Origin: JBEKUY01 sp049514555
GTDB taxonomy: Bacteria; Acidobacteriota; Terriglobia; Acidiferrales; UBA7541
Length of the DNA stretch: 64,000 nt
NCBI GenBank assembly: GCA_049514555.1
Contig: JBEKUY010000001.1
Coordinates: forward strand, 496,001-560,000
Direction of reading: 5' to 3'
Both the position numbers and the translations under genes were made by a program. The notes below the pieces were generated by a model. That model did not search any database. It saw nothing but the letters and a program-made list of their open reading frames with translations, and was not told the origin of the DNA. This document shows, one piece after another, positions 42,365-52,285 of this stretch. The first letter of the stretch is position 1. The number at the start of each line of letters is the position of its first letter.

Positions 42365-45300
42365 TTACAACTTGACCTTGGGAATCTGGCGAAGTGCCTG
42401 GTAATTCCCTTCCTCCAAACCGCGCCAGTAGAAATTTTCCGACACCGTTTCATTGCCCCGCGCAAGTTTCAGCCGGATGAAATGCACCGGAGTCAGCCCG
42501 CCGGGATATTCCAGGGTGATGGGCGCCGCCACGCTGTCCTCCGCACTATCCACCGTGGCGGTCTTCTCCCATTGCATCGAGCCGTCCAGGTTCAGGACCT
42601 CGGCCTTCGCGGTCAGACCCGGCGCATTGCCGCCGCTGTAATTCACCACTTCGACCGCGTCCGTCACCGGATTCCACTGAATGTGCAGCGGCTCACACGC
42701 CTTCTTTGAGCCGAAGTACGCCGCAGTCGGCTCGAAGTAGTAATCGTAGGTCTGCCAGACGAACGACGGCCACGCCGGATGGCTCATCCAGAGCAGCACG
42801 CCCATTCGATTCTTGCTTTGGGCCTCGAACATGGCGCGGTAGCCGTCGTAGTTGACGAACTGCGCGAGCGTTACCCAATCCGCCGCATTGTCAGCGCCGC
42901 CGTAGCTCTTCTCGATCATCTGGCGGAACGCGGCGCCGCCCTGCGCGCCATTCGCCGTGAAATCGTGCAGGCCCCACACGGAATCCTGCGGCCAGACGTC
43001 CTTCTCCGGCATCATCTGCTTCAAGCTGTCCAACGTTACGACGTTGGGCATGCCCAGTTCGCTGTGCAGTTTCGTCGTGGCCCGCGCCGCGAAGTAGAAC
43101 TTCTGCGGCATCGCACGATAGGGCCCGCCCCCGCTGACCACGCCAAAGGCCGAGTTGGAGATGTAGTGCAGCCCGGGATGCAGCGTGGCCACCAGACTTC
43201 GCAGCCCGTCGTCCAGCGGCTTCGGGGGATTTCCTTCATTGCGGCCACAATAAAGCCCCAAGGAAGGATGGTTCCGCACGCGCAGCACGAAGTCGTTCGC
43301 GTTCCGCAGGAAGAGATCGTTATCGGCCGGGTCCGGACCGTCGAGAGGATTCGCCAGCCAGAAATCCTGCCACACGACGATGCCGTGCCTGTCGCAAGCC
43401 TCGTAGAAGGCGTCGTCTCCCGTTTGCCCCACCCAATTGCGAATCATGGTGAAGTTCATTTCCGCGTGGTAGCGCGCGGCGACGTCGTATTCGCGGGCGC
43501 GATATCGCAGCATGGATTCCGGAAGACCCCAGTTGCCGCCCCGGGCGATGAATCGCCGGCCGTTGATCCATATCTTCAGCGCGCCGCCCTCTTCGCCGTA
43601 GGTGAACTGGCGCACTCCGGCCCGGAACGATTTCTTGTCGGAGGTTCTTCGGCCCGCCGTTTCAAACGAGAATTTCACATCGTACAGGTTGGGATCGCCG
43701 TATCCCGCCGGCCACCACAACTTAGGGTCTTGCAGCCTCAGGGCCGGCGTGGTGGAGGGGTCGAACTTCACCGTGATGGCCGCGGCCGCATCCACCGTCA
43801 CCTGCTTCTCGAACGAAACGTCGCCGAAACGCCCGCGCAGCGTTCCCTTCACCGCCTTCGAATCGTTATTGCGCAGCGTCAGCTCCACGCTCACATCGGC
43901 GCGGGAAACATCCGGCAGCGGCAGTGCCGTGGAGACGAACGGATTCTCGATGGTCACGGGGCCGCTGGTGGTCAGGTAGACGTCGCCCCAGATGCCGCAA
44001 TCCCGTCCGCGAATGGTGGGAATCCAATCCCAGCCGACCGTGGCATGAAATGTCGGATTGTCTTTGCCCAGCGCACCGCCGTTCTTGTCCGGGGTGTCGA
44101 ACGTCTTTTCCTTCACGCTTCCGGGCGTGGCGTTCTTCCTGATCAACACGGCGAGCGCGTTCCGGGCTCCCGGCCGCAAGAGACGGGTCACGTCGAACCG
44201 CCCACGCATGAATCCGCCTTCGATCTTTCCCAGCATTTCCCCGTTCAGGAACACGTCTGCTTTCCAGTTGATCCCGTCGAAATTCAGCCACACGTGCCGC
44301 CCTGGTCCAGCAGGAGGCGCAACGAACTCGTTGCGGTACCAGAAATCGGCGTAGAAGAAGGAATCCGAAATCATCAGTTGGTTGTCGCCATAATTCGGGT
44401 CCTGGACGGCTCCCGCATTCCAATAGCTTGATAGGACCGTCCCGGGCACGGTCGCCACAAGCCAATCCTTGTCGCGGAAGCCGGCTCGCGAGATCGCCGG
44501 GCCGTCCGCGGCGACGAGCGAATCTCGTTGGACGCGCCATGCTCCTCCCGCAAGTTCCAGCCGTCCGTCGGCCCGCGCTGCCGGAGCCATCTTCGGACGC
44601 GGCACCGGACCGCCACGCCCATACACTTCCATTTCGCTCAGCACGTATCCCTCTGGCGATGCGGGCTTCGTCATCAGTACGCGCACATACCTCCCGCGCG
44701 CCGGATGCGCTAGCTTCAACTCCTCGGCCGGTTCGTTCGACGCCGGGAGCGCCTGCAGCGTCCGCCAGCTCTGCGCGTCATCGGATACCTGAACGGCCCC
44801 TTCGGCCGCGCGCCGAATCCAATAGAGCACCACGCGGTCGAATGTGCACACCGCGCCCAGATCGACGTACACCCATTCCGTGCCGCTGCCCCCGCTCTTC
44901 CACGCGCTGGTGAAATCGTACGGTCCGCCAAGCTCGAGTTGCTCGTTCTTCCTGAAGAGCGTCACTTCACCGACATTCCAAGTAATTACGTGGGGAGCAT
45001 CGAGCTGCACCCGGTAGAAGCGGCGGTGGGACGCCGAGGGAAGAGTAAACGAGGGCGTAATCTCTTTTTGCCGCCACCAAACCGGGCTCGCCAGGATATC
45101 GGTGCCGCTCGCCCGGCCCAGTTCGATCCACTTCTCTCCATCATCGGAACCCAAGACCACGCAAGTCCACTGCTGAGGCAGGAGTTCGGTTGTCATTGCT
45201 CGCGCGGACACGTCGACGCGGTCGACCTCGAGCGGAGTATCCCTTCCCTGCGGTTCGACCTGTACCCAGCCGCCTGTTCCCGGCAACGCCACGGCCGAGA

Positions 45301-45631
45301 AAGGATTGTCATCCACAGGATGTTCGCGCTCGCATTTCGGGAGTGTGCCGCTTGCGCTGGAGGCGGTCGAGACCCATCGCGGCAGCTTCGTGTCTTTGAT
45401 TCCGTCGGTCACCAACTGGGCGGTGAGGTTATAGTCGTAGCTGCTGGAATGGTACGCCGGACGGTGCAGGGCAAGATTACGATACGTCTGGGTGTCCGGC
45501 ACCATCACCGGTGAAAAATCTTCCTTCGGGTCGCCCGGATAAACACCGACGCCGCGCGTGTACTGTTGCGCTCGGAGCGTGGACGTTGCCACTAGGCCCA
45601 GCAGGAAACCCAGAAAGACAATGATTCTCAT
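42365..45631 (-). CDS. GH2 exo-beta-D-glucosaminidase-like protein with discoidin domains (truncated by a stop)
   Basis: 1088 residues before the TAA. Signal peptide (IIVFLGFLLGLVATSTLRA), then a divided F5/8-type (discoidin) region at ~45-340 (RPAYHSSSYDYNL; WVYVDLGAVCTFDRVV), then GH2 sugar-binding, Ig-like and TIM-barrel domains. The general acid/base Glu is in GRNEG near residue 805 and the nucleophile Glu in SELGMPN near 867. These match CsxA-type enzymes that release glucosamine from chitosan ends. The final Ig-like domain is beyond the stop, so activity or stability may be reduced. ATG 45631 gives a clean signal peptide. Confidence 0.82.
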   Translation of the reverse strand: MRIIVFLGFLLGLVATSTLRAQQYTRGVGVYPGDPKEDFSPVMVPDTQTYRNLALHRPAYHSSSYDYNLTAQLVTDGIKDTKLPRWVSTASSASGTLPKCEREHPVDDNPFSAVALPGTGGWVQVEPQGRDTPLEVDRVDVSARAMTTELLPQQWTCVVLGSDDGEKWIELGRASGTDILASPVWWRQKEITPSFTLPSASHRRFYRVQLDAPHVITWNVGEVTLFRKNEQLELGGPYDFTSAWKSGGSGTEWVYVDLGAVCTFDRVVLYWIRRAAEGAVQVSDDAQSWRTLQALPASNEPAEELKLAHPARGRYVRVLMTKPASPEGYVLSEMEVYGRGGPVPRPKMAPAARADGRLELAGGAWRVQRDSLVAADGPAISRAGFRDKDWLVATVPGTVLSSYWNAGAVQDPNYGDNQLMISDSFFYADFWYRNEFVAPPAGPGRHVWLNFDGINWKADVFLNGEMLGKIEGGFMRGRFDVTRLLRPGARNALAVLIRKNATPGSVKEKTFDTPDKNGGALGKDNPTFHATVGWDWIPTIRGRDCGIWGDVYLTTSGPVTIENPFVSTALPLPDVSRADVSVELTLRNNDSKAVKGTLRGRFGDVSFEKQVTVDAAAAITVKFDPSTTPALRLQDPKLWWPAGYGDPNLYDVKFSFETAGRRTSDKKSFRAGVRQFTYGEEGGALKIWINGRRFIARGGNWGLPESMLRYRAREYDVAARYHAEMNFTMIRNWVGQTGDDAFYEACDRHGIVVWQDFWLANPLDGPDPADNDLFLRNANDFVLRVRNHPSLGLYCGRNEGNPPKPLDDGLRSLVATLHPGLHYISNSAFGVVSGGGPYRAMPQKFYFAARATTKLHSELGMPNVVTLDSLKQMMPEKDVWPQDSVWGLHDFTANGAQGGAAFRQMIEKSYGGADNAADWVTLAQFVNYDGYRAMFEAQSKNRMGVLLWMSHPAWPSFVWQTYDYYFEPTAAYFGSKKACEPLHIQWNPVTDAVEVVNYSGGNAPGLTAKAEVLNLDGSMQWEKTATVDSAEDSVAAPITLEYPGGLTPVHFIRLKLARGNETVSENFYWRGLEEGNYQALRQIPKVKL

Positions 45632-45851
45632 CGGGCACCCCCGGGGACAGCATCATATCAGCCAGCAAATCTTTCTCAACGCGCGGCAGCCGCTGGATCA
45701 AGCGAATCCGCGGCGTACCCTCCTTTTCGTCATGACACGCTATTGTCAGCGCATGATTCTCTTAGCCGCCCTCGTGGGTTGGCGGAGGAATGCCCAGGTG
45801 AGGCAGGGCTGCGAAAGTTCAAGAAAGAGGGAGGCGGAATCCTCCCGGCGC

Positions 45852-48116
45852 TCAGGTTAACTGTGCCCGCGAGAGCGGCAACTCGCGTATCCGCTTCCCC
45901 GTCGCAGCGAAAATAGCATTGCATAGGGCCGGCGCGAAGGGCGGCACGCCCGGCTCACCCACTCCTGCTGGAGGCGCGTCGCTCGGCACGATATAGACGT
46001 TTGTTTCCGCCGGAGCCTCGTTGATCCGCGCAACCGGATAGTCGCTGAAGTTGGATTGGTTGATCGCCCCGTTTGTCGTCGTGATCTCGCCCATCAAGGC
46101 CAAGCTCGCTCCAAAAACCGCGGCGCCCTCAAATTGCGCGCGAACCATCTCGGGCGCGACCACGGTCCCCGCATCGATCGCGGTATCCACGCGCCGGATC
46201 TTGACCTCTCCTTGATCGCCCACGTCCACGCGCACCACCGTCGCCACGTAGGTGAGAAAGCTTCGGTGTACTGCCAAACCCATCCCCGAGCCTTTGCCGA
46301 GTTTCTGCTGGCCCCACCCTGACTTCTCAGCCGCCAATTCGAGCACGCGGCGTAAGCGGGCCGTCTCGATCGGATACTTTTCGTACGGCTCACCGTGATT
46401 CGGGTAGTCGGCAGGAAGCGTCTTGCGGTCGATGATGCGGTCTGGACCGATCAGTCCCAGAATGTACGCCAGACTGTCGCGGCCGGCGGCATGCGCCAGT
46501 TCGTCCGCGAACGAATGCACGGCAAACGCGTGATAGATGTTGGCGACCGACCGGAGCCAGCCAATGCGCACGTGCGCCTTTGCTGGCCCATTCTCCGCGC
46601 GATGGTTGGGAATCACAAAGGGGACGTCGCTCCACCCCAATCCCATCTCGCCGCTGCCGCCATACGTTGCATTCACATCGAACGTGGATCCGATCGGGGG
46701 AAACACGGATCGCTGCAGCCAGGCCGTGGGTTTCCCGTCCGGGCCCAGCGCTGCCTTCATGTACATCGCGGCGACCGTGTGGAAGTAGTCGAAGCGAATA
46801 TCGTCTTCGCGCGTCCAAATGACCTTGACGGGCCTCCCTGCCTTTTTCGAGAGGATCGCTGCCTCCACGGCGTAATCGGGTTTTGATTTCCGCCCGAAAG
46901 CGCCGCCGAGTAGGGTCACGTGGCAAACCACGTCTTCTTTCTTGATCCCAAGCGCCTGTGCCACCGAACTCTGCACCGCCTGCGGGTTCTGCGTGCAAAC
47001 CCAGGCGGTCACTTTCCCGTCCCGATAATCGGCGAGCGCCGCCGGAGGCTCCATCGACGCATGCGCGAGATGTGGAACGTAGTATTCCGCCTCGACCACT
47101 TTGCCGCCCTTTGCGAATTCCGCGTCCACGTCGCCAATGTTTCTCACGACCTTGCACGCATTTCGCGCGGTCTCCTGCAGCTCCTTCTTGTACGCATCCG
47201 AGTTGTAGCCGGCGTTCGCGCCGTTTTCCCAAGTGACGTTCAGTTTCTTGCGGCCTTGCATTGCCGACCAGGTGTTCTCCGCCAAAACCGCTACGCCGCC
47301 GAGCGCTTGAAACGCCGCCGGAGGGGTGAATGGATCGATGGGCACCACCTGCCGTACGCCGCCGACCTGCAGCGCCTCTTTGTCATCGTACGTCTTGACC
47401 TTCCCGCCGAGAACGGGAGGCCACTCGATGGAAGCGTAGAGCATGCCGTCAATCCGCGCGTCCAATCCGAAAACTGCCTTGCCCCCGCAGATGTTCTCGA
47501 TGTCGTAGCTCTTCGCCCCTTTTCCGATATAGCGCCACGCGCTCCTCGGTTTGAGCTGCACGTCCTCCTTCTTCGGCACCGGCAGCTTCGCGGCGGCCGA
47601 TGCGAGCTCGCCGTAGCCCAGCTTCCGTTTCGAAGCCGCATGCACCACAGCGTGCAGATCGGTCGAGCATTCCGCTGCGGGCACGCCCCACTTCTCCGCC
47701 GCAGCGCGCACCAGCATGGTCCGCGCAGTTGCTCCGGCCAGGCGCATTACGTCAAAGAAACCTCGCACCGACTTCGAGCCGTCCGTATCCTGCGAACCGT
47801 ACTTCGCATCGCCCAACGCTTGGTCGATCCTGACGCGGGCCCAGTCAGCATCCAGCTCGTCGGCCACAATCCGAGGTAGTGAAGTGCGGCTGCCCGTGCC
47901 CATCTCCGAACGATGCGCGAGGATGTAGACAGTTCCATCCGTATCAATCGCCAGGTAGACACCCGATTGGAACGCGGCCTGCCCGAGCGGATCGGAAGAA
48001 CCGGGCGTGGCGCCCCAAAGCGCTTCCGGATACACCCGCACGCTCAACACGAACGCTCCGGCCGACAGCATTCCCTTGAGAAATCCGCGCCGGCTCGCAT
48101 TTTCGATCAGGCTCAT
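45852..48116 (-). CDS. Isoquinoline 1-oxidoreductase-like molybdenum hydroxylase large subunit (IorB type)
   Basis: 754 residues from ATG 48116 (GGAGG upstream; a longer frame to 48296 is not supported). Tat-like leader ASRRGFLKGMLSAG, then the aldehyde-oxidase-like molybdopterin domains: HRSEMGTGSRTSLP, VTLLGGAFGRKSKPD, ASMEPPAAL and the catalytic Glu in GVGEPGVPPFAPALCNAI near the C-terminus. These enzymes hydroxylate N-heterocycles or aldehydes in the periplasm. The usual [2Fe-2S] small subunit (IorA) is not adjacent or in the window. Either it is elsewhere, or the protein uses another acceptor. Confidence 0.85.
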   Translation of the reverse strand: MSLIENASRRGFLKGMLSAGAFVLSVRVYPEALWGATPGSSDPLGQAAFQSGVYLAIDTDGTVYILAHRSEMGTGSRTSLPRIVADELDADWARVRIDQALGDAKYGSQDTDGSKSVRGFFDVMRLAGATARTMLVRAAAEKWGVPAAECSTDLHAVVHAASKRKLGYGELASAAAKLPVPKKEDVQLKPRSAWRYIGKGAKSYDIENICGGKAVFGLDARIDGMLYASIEWPPVLGGKVKTYDDKEALQVGGVRQVVPIDPFTPPAAFQALGGVAVLAENTWSAMQGRKKLNVTWENGANAGYNSDAYKKELQETARNACKVVRNIGDVDAEFAKGGKVVEAEYYVPHLAHASMEPPAALADYRDGKVTAWVCTQNPQAVQSSVAQALGIKKEDVVCHVTLLGGAFGRKSKPDYAVEAAILSKKAGRPVKVIWTREDDIRFDYFHTVAAMYMKAALGPDGKPTAWLQRSVFPPIGSTFDVNATYGGSGEMGLGWSDVPFVIPNHRAENGPAKAHVRIGWLRSVANIYHAFAVHSFADELAHAAGRDSLAYILGLIGPDRIIDRKTLPADYPNHGEPYEKYPIETARLRRVLELAAEKSGWGQQKLGKGSGMGLAVHRSFLTYVATVVRVDVGDQGEVKIRRVDTAIDAGTVVAPEMVRAQFEGAAVFGASLALMGEITTTNGAINQSNFSDYPVARINEAPAETNVYIVPSDAPPAGVGEPGVPPFAPALCNAIFAATGKRIRELPLSRAQLT

Positions 48117-48448
48117 AGGTCCTCCAGGCGGAAAGGTATTCCGTGGCACTGCAAGTGGAACTTCCCCCGTTCGCATCCTACCTCGATTGTCTCCCTTTGA
48201 CCAACGTGCACTCTGGCCTGTTGCTCGTCCGTCCCCGGGCGCCGCGTCCAATTTGGCATTCAGATCTGTGTCAGCTTTGACTCTTGGGCGTGTCAATGCG
48301 AGCCAGCACTGCGTACGTTGTGAAGGAAAACGAAGGGATTTACTGTTGGTAGTGCGAGTCTTAAGCTGGAATGGAAAGTGCTTACGAGTTGCTTAGGTTC
48401 GCGACGGGTTTGGCGAACCTCGGAAGAAGAGACTAGGATAAACGACAA
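48117..48448. other. Divergent promoter region, no gene seen
   Basis: 332 bp between two divergent genes. At the right end TTGGCG (48410-48415), an 18-bp spacer and TAGGAT (48434-48439) precede ATG 48449 by 9 nt, a likely leaderless promoter. Toward the left, GGAGG lies just before the molybdenum-hydroxylase start; I could not assign its -35/-10. No operator palindrome was evident. Confidence 0.45.
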
Positions 48449-49711
48449 ATGACTCGCCTGTGCCGGATCTCAATAGCGTCGTGTCTGGCGGCATTTCTCC
48501 CGTTCGTGTTCCTAGTTCTGGCCACAGGCGCTGCCACTCCGCAACAACACACGACCACGGCCACCCCGGAACAACTCAGAGCCGAACACCAGCGCGTCTT
48601 GGACCAGTTAAACGTCAAGGATGCAAAAGGAAAACCCTTGGAGCTGGATGACCCCAAGGTCCCGCAACTTCTTAAGAAGGGCTGGGGTTTGGCGGGGCAG
48701 TGGGCTGCCGCGTATTTCGATGCCCACCCCTCGCCCTCGACGCAGAACTTACAGCACATATTCGAGGGCTTTGCGCCTGAACCCCAGGGGGTGAAGTCCC
48801 CGTACGGCAATTTCCTCGAATACCACGATTACTACTTCACGGGCTGCGCCGTTCGCATTGCGCCTTCCGTTTACGTTCTGGAAGCGAGCTATGGCGTCGA
48901 GTTTCGCACAGGAACCTTCATGGTCGTGGCACGCAACGCCGACGGCCACTTTCAAACCCTCTGGAACATCAAGGGGTTAGCGGAGAAGCACTATCCTCAG
49001 AGGGATGAGATTGGCCGCTGGATGTATCTCGTTCGCCGTGCTTACTACAGTGGCCCGCTTGACGTGAACGAGCTGCTTGCGCTCCCCTTTTCGACAAATG
49101 GCCATCCACGTTTTCTCGTGGACGCCTACCAGGGTGCAGATGGAGGGACCATCCTTGGGCAACTTAGCATCTGGGAATGGGACGGCGCGGAAGCCAAGCC
49201 ATTGTTGGTGAAACTATACGAATACGCTGCGGGCAGCAACGATTCTCGTAGGTTTCGCTTCGACGGCCGCACAATTCGCATCTCCACCAAAGAGGAACTG
49301 CACGCCTTTTCCTCCTGTGGAATGTGCGAGGCACCCCGCGGAGTTTGGACGGTCGGCATCACGCCAACTGGGGTCCGGGATCTCGGTCACCGCTTCCTAC
49401 AACCCGAGTTTCAGTGGGCAGACGACTTGCTCTCAACCATCGAAAAGGGCAAGGACGCAACGAATCTGGCGGACGCGAAAGTGGTGAAGACCTTGAAGGA
49501 CCACATACGGGAGGCGCAAGCTGAGGCTGCAGATCGGGCTCAGGATGCATCCGAGAAAACCGAGTTTTGGTGGGGCATGCTGGATCGTTGCGTTGTCATT
49601 CACCGCGGGCAGCGGGGAGCCTTCCTGTTGGTAGTGGATGAAGGCAGATTGCGCTTTGGCTATGTGTTGCGCAATGGCAAGCCTTACTTCACTCACGTTC
49701 GAATTGAATGA
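48449..49711 (+). CDS. Secreted protein of unknown function
   Basis: 420 residues. Signal peptide with core SCLAAFLPFVFLVLATGAA, then an N-terminal helical part (ATPEQLRAEHQRVLDQLNVKD) and a large mixed domain rich in aromatic residues (YGNFLEYHDYYFTGCAVRIAP, WMYLVRRAYYSGPLDVNELLALPF). Three Cys (TGCA, SSCGMCE) could form disulfides. The C-terminal strand region (RGAFLLVVDEGRLRFGYVL) looks like a beta-sheet cap. I do not recognise the family. A TAGGAT hexamer 9 nt before the ATG suggests a leaderless transcript. Confidence 0.7.
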   Translation: MTRLCRISIASCLAAFLPFVFLVLATGAATPQQHTTTATPEQLRAEHQRVLDQLNVKDAKGKPLELDDPKVPQLLKKGWGLAGQWAAAYFDAHPSPSTQNLQHIFEGFAPEPQGVKSPYGNFLEYHDYYFTGCAVRIAPSVYVLEASYGVEFRTGTFMVVARNADGHFQTLWNIKGLAEKHYPQRDEIGRWMYLVRRAYYSGPLDVNELLALPFSTNGHPRFLVDAYQGADGGTILGQLSIWEWDGAEAKPLLVKLYEYAAGSNDSRRFRFDGRTIRISTKEELHAFSSCGMCEAPRGVWTVGITPTGVRDLGHRFLQPEFQWADDLLSTIEKGKDATNLADAKVVKTLKDHIREAQAEAADRAQDASEKTEFWWGMLDRCVVIHRGQRGAFLLVVDEGRLRFGYVLRNGKPYFTHVRIE

Positions 49712-49876
49712 GCTGCATCTCATCGACAATTCGGAAGCCGTCCCTTTATCTCCAGCCGTGAGTCCGAGATTTCTGCACTTGCCGCAGGGTGCATGGTCTT
49801 TGCGATTCCGCGCACGAAGGCACATCTGTGCACAGTTCATTTGGCGTTCCAAGTCTGATTCGCTAGAATCCCAGGC

Positions 49877-52171
49877 GTGACATCCCAGAAACGATCCAAG
49901 GCCGGCGGCGAAACCCGCGCGCATTCGCAGAAGGCTCAGCCGGCTGACGCCGATTCGACCGGCAAATACGATCCCCAGGTCGCGGCCATCGTTCGCGGTC
50001 GCCATAGCGATCCATTTGCCTACCTTGGCCCTCACCGAGTGTCGCTCGGCGAACAGCCGCATTGGGTCGTGCGCTTTTTTCTGCCTTGGGCCACCGAAGC
50101 CGTGGTCGTCACCGCTGAAGGCCAAGCCTATCCCGCCGAACGAATCCATCCGGACGGATTCTACGAGTCCGTCGTGCCCGGCTCCGCAGAATCACTCGGC
50201 CCGAATTCCTATCGCATCTCCTATCGCACGACCGAAGGCGCGGCGGTGGAGATCTTCGACACCTATTCCTTCCCCTACCTGCTCTCGGATTTCGATCTCC
50301 ACCTGCTCTCCGAGGGCAAGCATTTCGAGAGCTTTCAGAAACTGGGCGCGCATCTTCGCATCGTTGACGGAGTGGCCGGCGTTCATTTCGCCGTCTGGGC
50401 GCCCAACGCCAAGCGCGTCAGCGTAGTGGGTGACTTCAATCGCTGGGACGGCCGCGTTCATCCCCTGCGCTCCCGCGGCTCTTCCGGCATCTGGGAGCTG
50501 TTCATTCCCGGCCTTTCTGAAGGCGCGATCTACAAGTACGAAATCCTCTCGAGGAGCGGCGCGCTTCTTCCTCTCAAGGCCGACCCCTACGGCTTCGCGG
50601 GCGAGCTTCGTCCCAAGAGCGGCTCGGTGGTCGCCAATCTGGAGGATTATTCCTGGGGCGATGCGGAATGGATGGCCGCGCGGCCGCACCGAAACTGGTT
50701 TGAATCGCCGGTCGCCATTTACGAAGTCCATCTCGGCTCCTGGCGCCGCACCGCAGAAGGAAACCACTGGCTCTGCTATCACGAACTGGCCGACCTCTTG
50801 ATTCCCTACGTCCAGCAGATGGGCTTCAGCCACATCGAGCTCATGCCGGTGATGGAGCATCCCTTCGACGGCTCGTGGGGCTACCAGACGCTCGGCTACT
50901 ACGCGGTCACGAGCCGCTACGGCAGCCCGCGCGATTTCAGGGAATTCGTGGACCGCTGTCATCGCGCCGGCATCGGCGTGATCCTCGATTGGACTCCCGC
51001 CCACTTCCCCCGCGACGCTCACGGTCTCGCCTGGTTCGACGGCACGCATCTTTACGAGCACGCCGATCCTCGCAAGGGTTCTCATCCCGATTGGGGAACC
51101 CTCGTTTACAACTATGGACGCAACGAGGTGCGAAACTACCTCATCTCCAACGCCGTCTTCTGGCTGGAACAATTTCACCTGGACGGCCTGCGCGTCGACG
51201 CGGTCGCCTCCATGCTTTATCTCGATTACTCGCGCAACGAAGGCGAATGGATCCCCAATCAGTACGGCGGCCGCGAAAACCTCGAAGCCATTTCTTTCAT
51301 CAAGGAGATGAACGAGGTTGTCTACGCGCGCCAACCCGGCGTGATGACCATCGCCGAGGAATCCACCGCCTGGCCGAGCGTCTCCCGCCCGACCTATCTC
51401 GGCGGCCTGGGCTTCAGCTTTAAATGGAACATGGGCTGGATGAACGATACGCTGACCTACTTCGAAAAGGATCCCATCTACCGCAAGTTCGAGCAGAACC
51501 ATCTGACCTTCTCCCTGCTCTACGCCTTCACGGAGAACTTCATCCTTCCCTTCTCCCACGATGAAGTCGTCCACGGAAAGCGTTCCTTGCTCCACAAAAT
51601 GCCCGGCGATTCCTGGCAGCAATTCGCCAACCTCCGCCTGCTTTACGCCTATCACTACGCCCATCCCGGGAAAAAGCTCCTGTTCATGGGCGGCGAGTTT
51701 GGTCAGCGCAGCGAGTGGTATCACGACGCGCCTCTCGAATGGCATCTCCTCCAATACGAGCCGCATCAAGGCCTCCAGAAACTCGTGGTGGACTTGAATC
51801 GCTTATACGCCGCCGAGCCCGCGCTCCATGAAGTCGATTTTGACTGGCACGGATTCGAATGGATTGACTGCAACGACGCCGACTCGAGCGTGCTTTCCTT
51901 CATCCGCCGCGGCAAGAATCCCGATGAAATGTTCATCGTGGTGGCCAATTTCACTCCGATCGTCCGGGAGAATTACCGGATTGGAGTGCCCCAGGCGGGC
52001 TTCTATCGTGAACTGCTCAATACCGATGCCGCGCTTTACGGCGGCAGCAACGTCGGCAACATCGGCGGCGTTCTCGCCTCCGCGGAGCCTCACCTCGGCC
52101 GTCCCTTCTCGCTGAAGCTCACTCTCCCCCCGCTGGCCGCGCTATTCTTTAAGTGGACCCCGGGCTTTTAG
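49877..52171 (+). CDS. glgB: 1,4-alpha-glucan branching enzyme (GH13)
   Basis: 764 residues. An N-terminal extension and CBM48 domain (~30-250, with HFAVWAPNAKRVSVVGDFNRWDG) precede the GH13 barrel: nucleophile Asp in LDGLRVDAVASML, acid/base Glu in TIAEESTAW, and the third Asp in PFSHDEVVHGK. It creates alpha-1,6 branches in glycogen in the cytoplasm. The GTG start at 49877 has no ribosome site but lies 7 nt after TAGAAT, with TTGGCG 17 bp further upstream, so the mRNA is probably leaderless. No other glg gene is next to it. Confidence 0.93.
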   Translation: MTSQKRSKAGGETRAHSQKAQPADADSTGKYDPQVAAIVRGRHSDPFAYLGPHRVSLGEQPHWVVRFFLPWATEAVVVTAEGQAYPAERIHPDGFYESVVPGSAESLGPNSYRISYRTTEGAAVEIFDTYSFPYLLSDFDLHLLSEGKHFESFQKLGAHLRIVDGVAGVHFAVWAPNAKRVSVVGDFNRWDGRVHPLRSRGSSGIWELFIPGLSEGAIYKYEILSRSGALLPLKADPYGFAGELRPKSGSVVANLEDYSWGDAEWMAARPHRNWFESPVAIYEVHLGSWRRTAEGNHWLCYHELADLLIPYVQQMGFSHIELMPVMEHPFDGSWGYQTLGYYAVTSRYGSPRDFREFVDRCHRAGIGVILDWTPAHFPRDAHGLAWFDGTHLYEHADPRKGSHPDWGTLVYNYGRNEVRNYLISNAVFWLEQFHLDGLRVDAVASMLYLDYSRNEGEWIPNQYGGRENLEAISFIKEMNEVVYARQPGVMTIAEESTAWPSVSRPTYLGGLGFSFKWNMGWMNDTLTYFEKDPIYRKFEQNHLTFSLLYAFTENFILPFSHDEVVHGKRSLLHKMPGDSWQQFANLRLLYAYHYAHPGKKLLFMGGEFGQRSEWYHDAPLEWHLLQYEPHQGLQKLVVDLNRLYAAEPALHEVDFDWHGFEWIDCNDADSSVLSFIRRGKNPDEMFIVVANFTPIVRENYRIGVPQAGFYRELLNTDAALYGGSNVGNIGGVLASAEPHLGRPFSLKLTLPPLAALFFKWTPGF

Positions 52172-52285
52172 CCCCATTTCCCGCGGGGCCCATCCCCGGA
52201 ATCCGCTCAAGCCCGCATCTTCCCGGGAACCTTTTCCTCTGGGGCTGCGTACATTCAATCGAGTGCCACGAGGAGGCCTCTACCC

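Noticed and set aside
42779..44431. 550-codon plus-strand frame over the GH2 gene
   Set aside because: Antisense to GH2 domains with catalytic residues; no motif, ribosome site or promoter.
50192..51769. 525-codon minus-strand frame over glgB
   Set aside because: Shadow of the branching enzyme.
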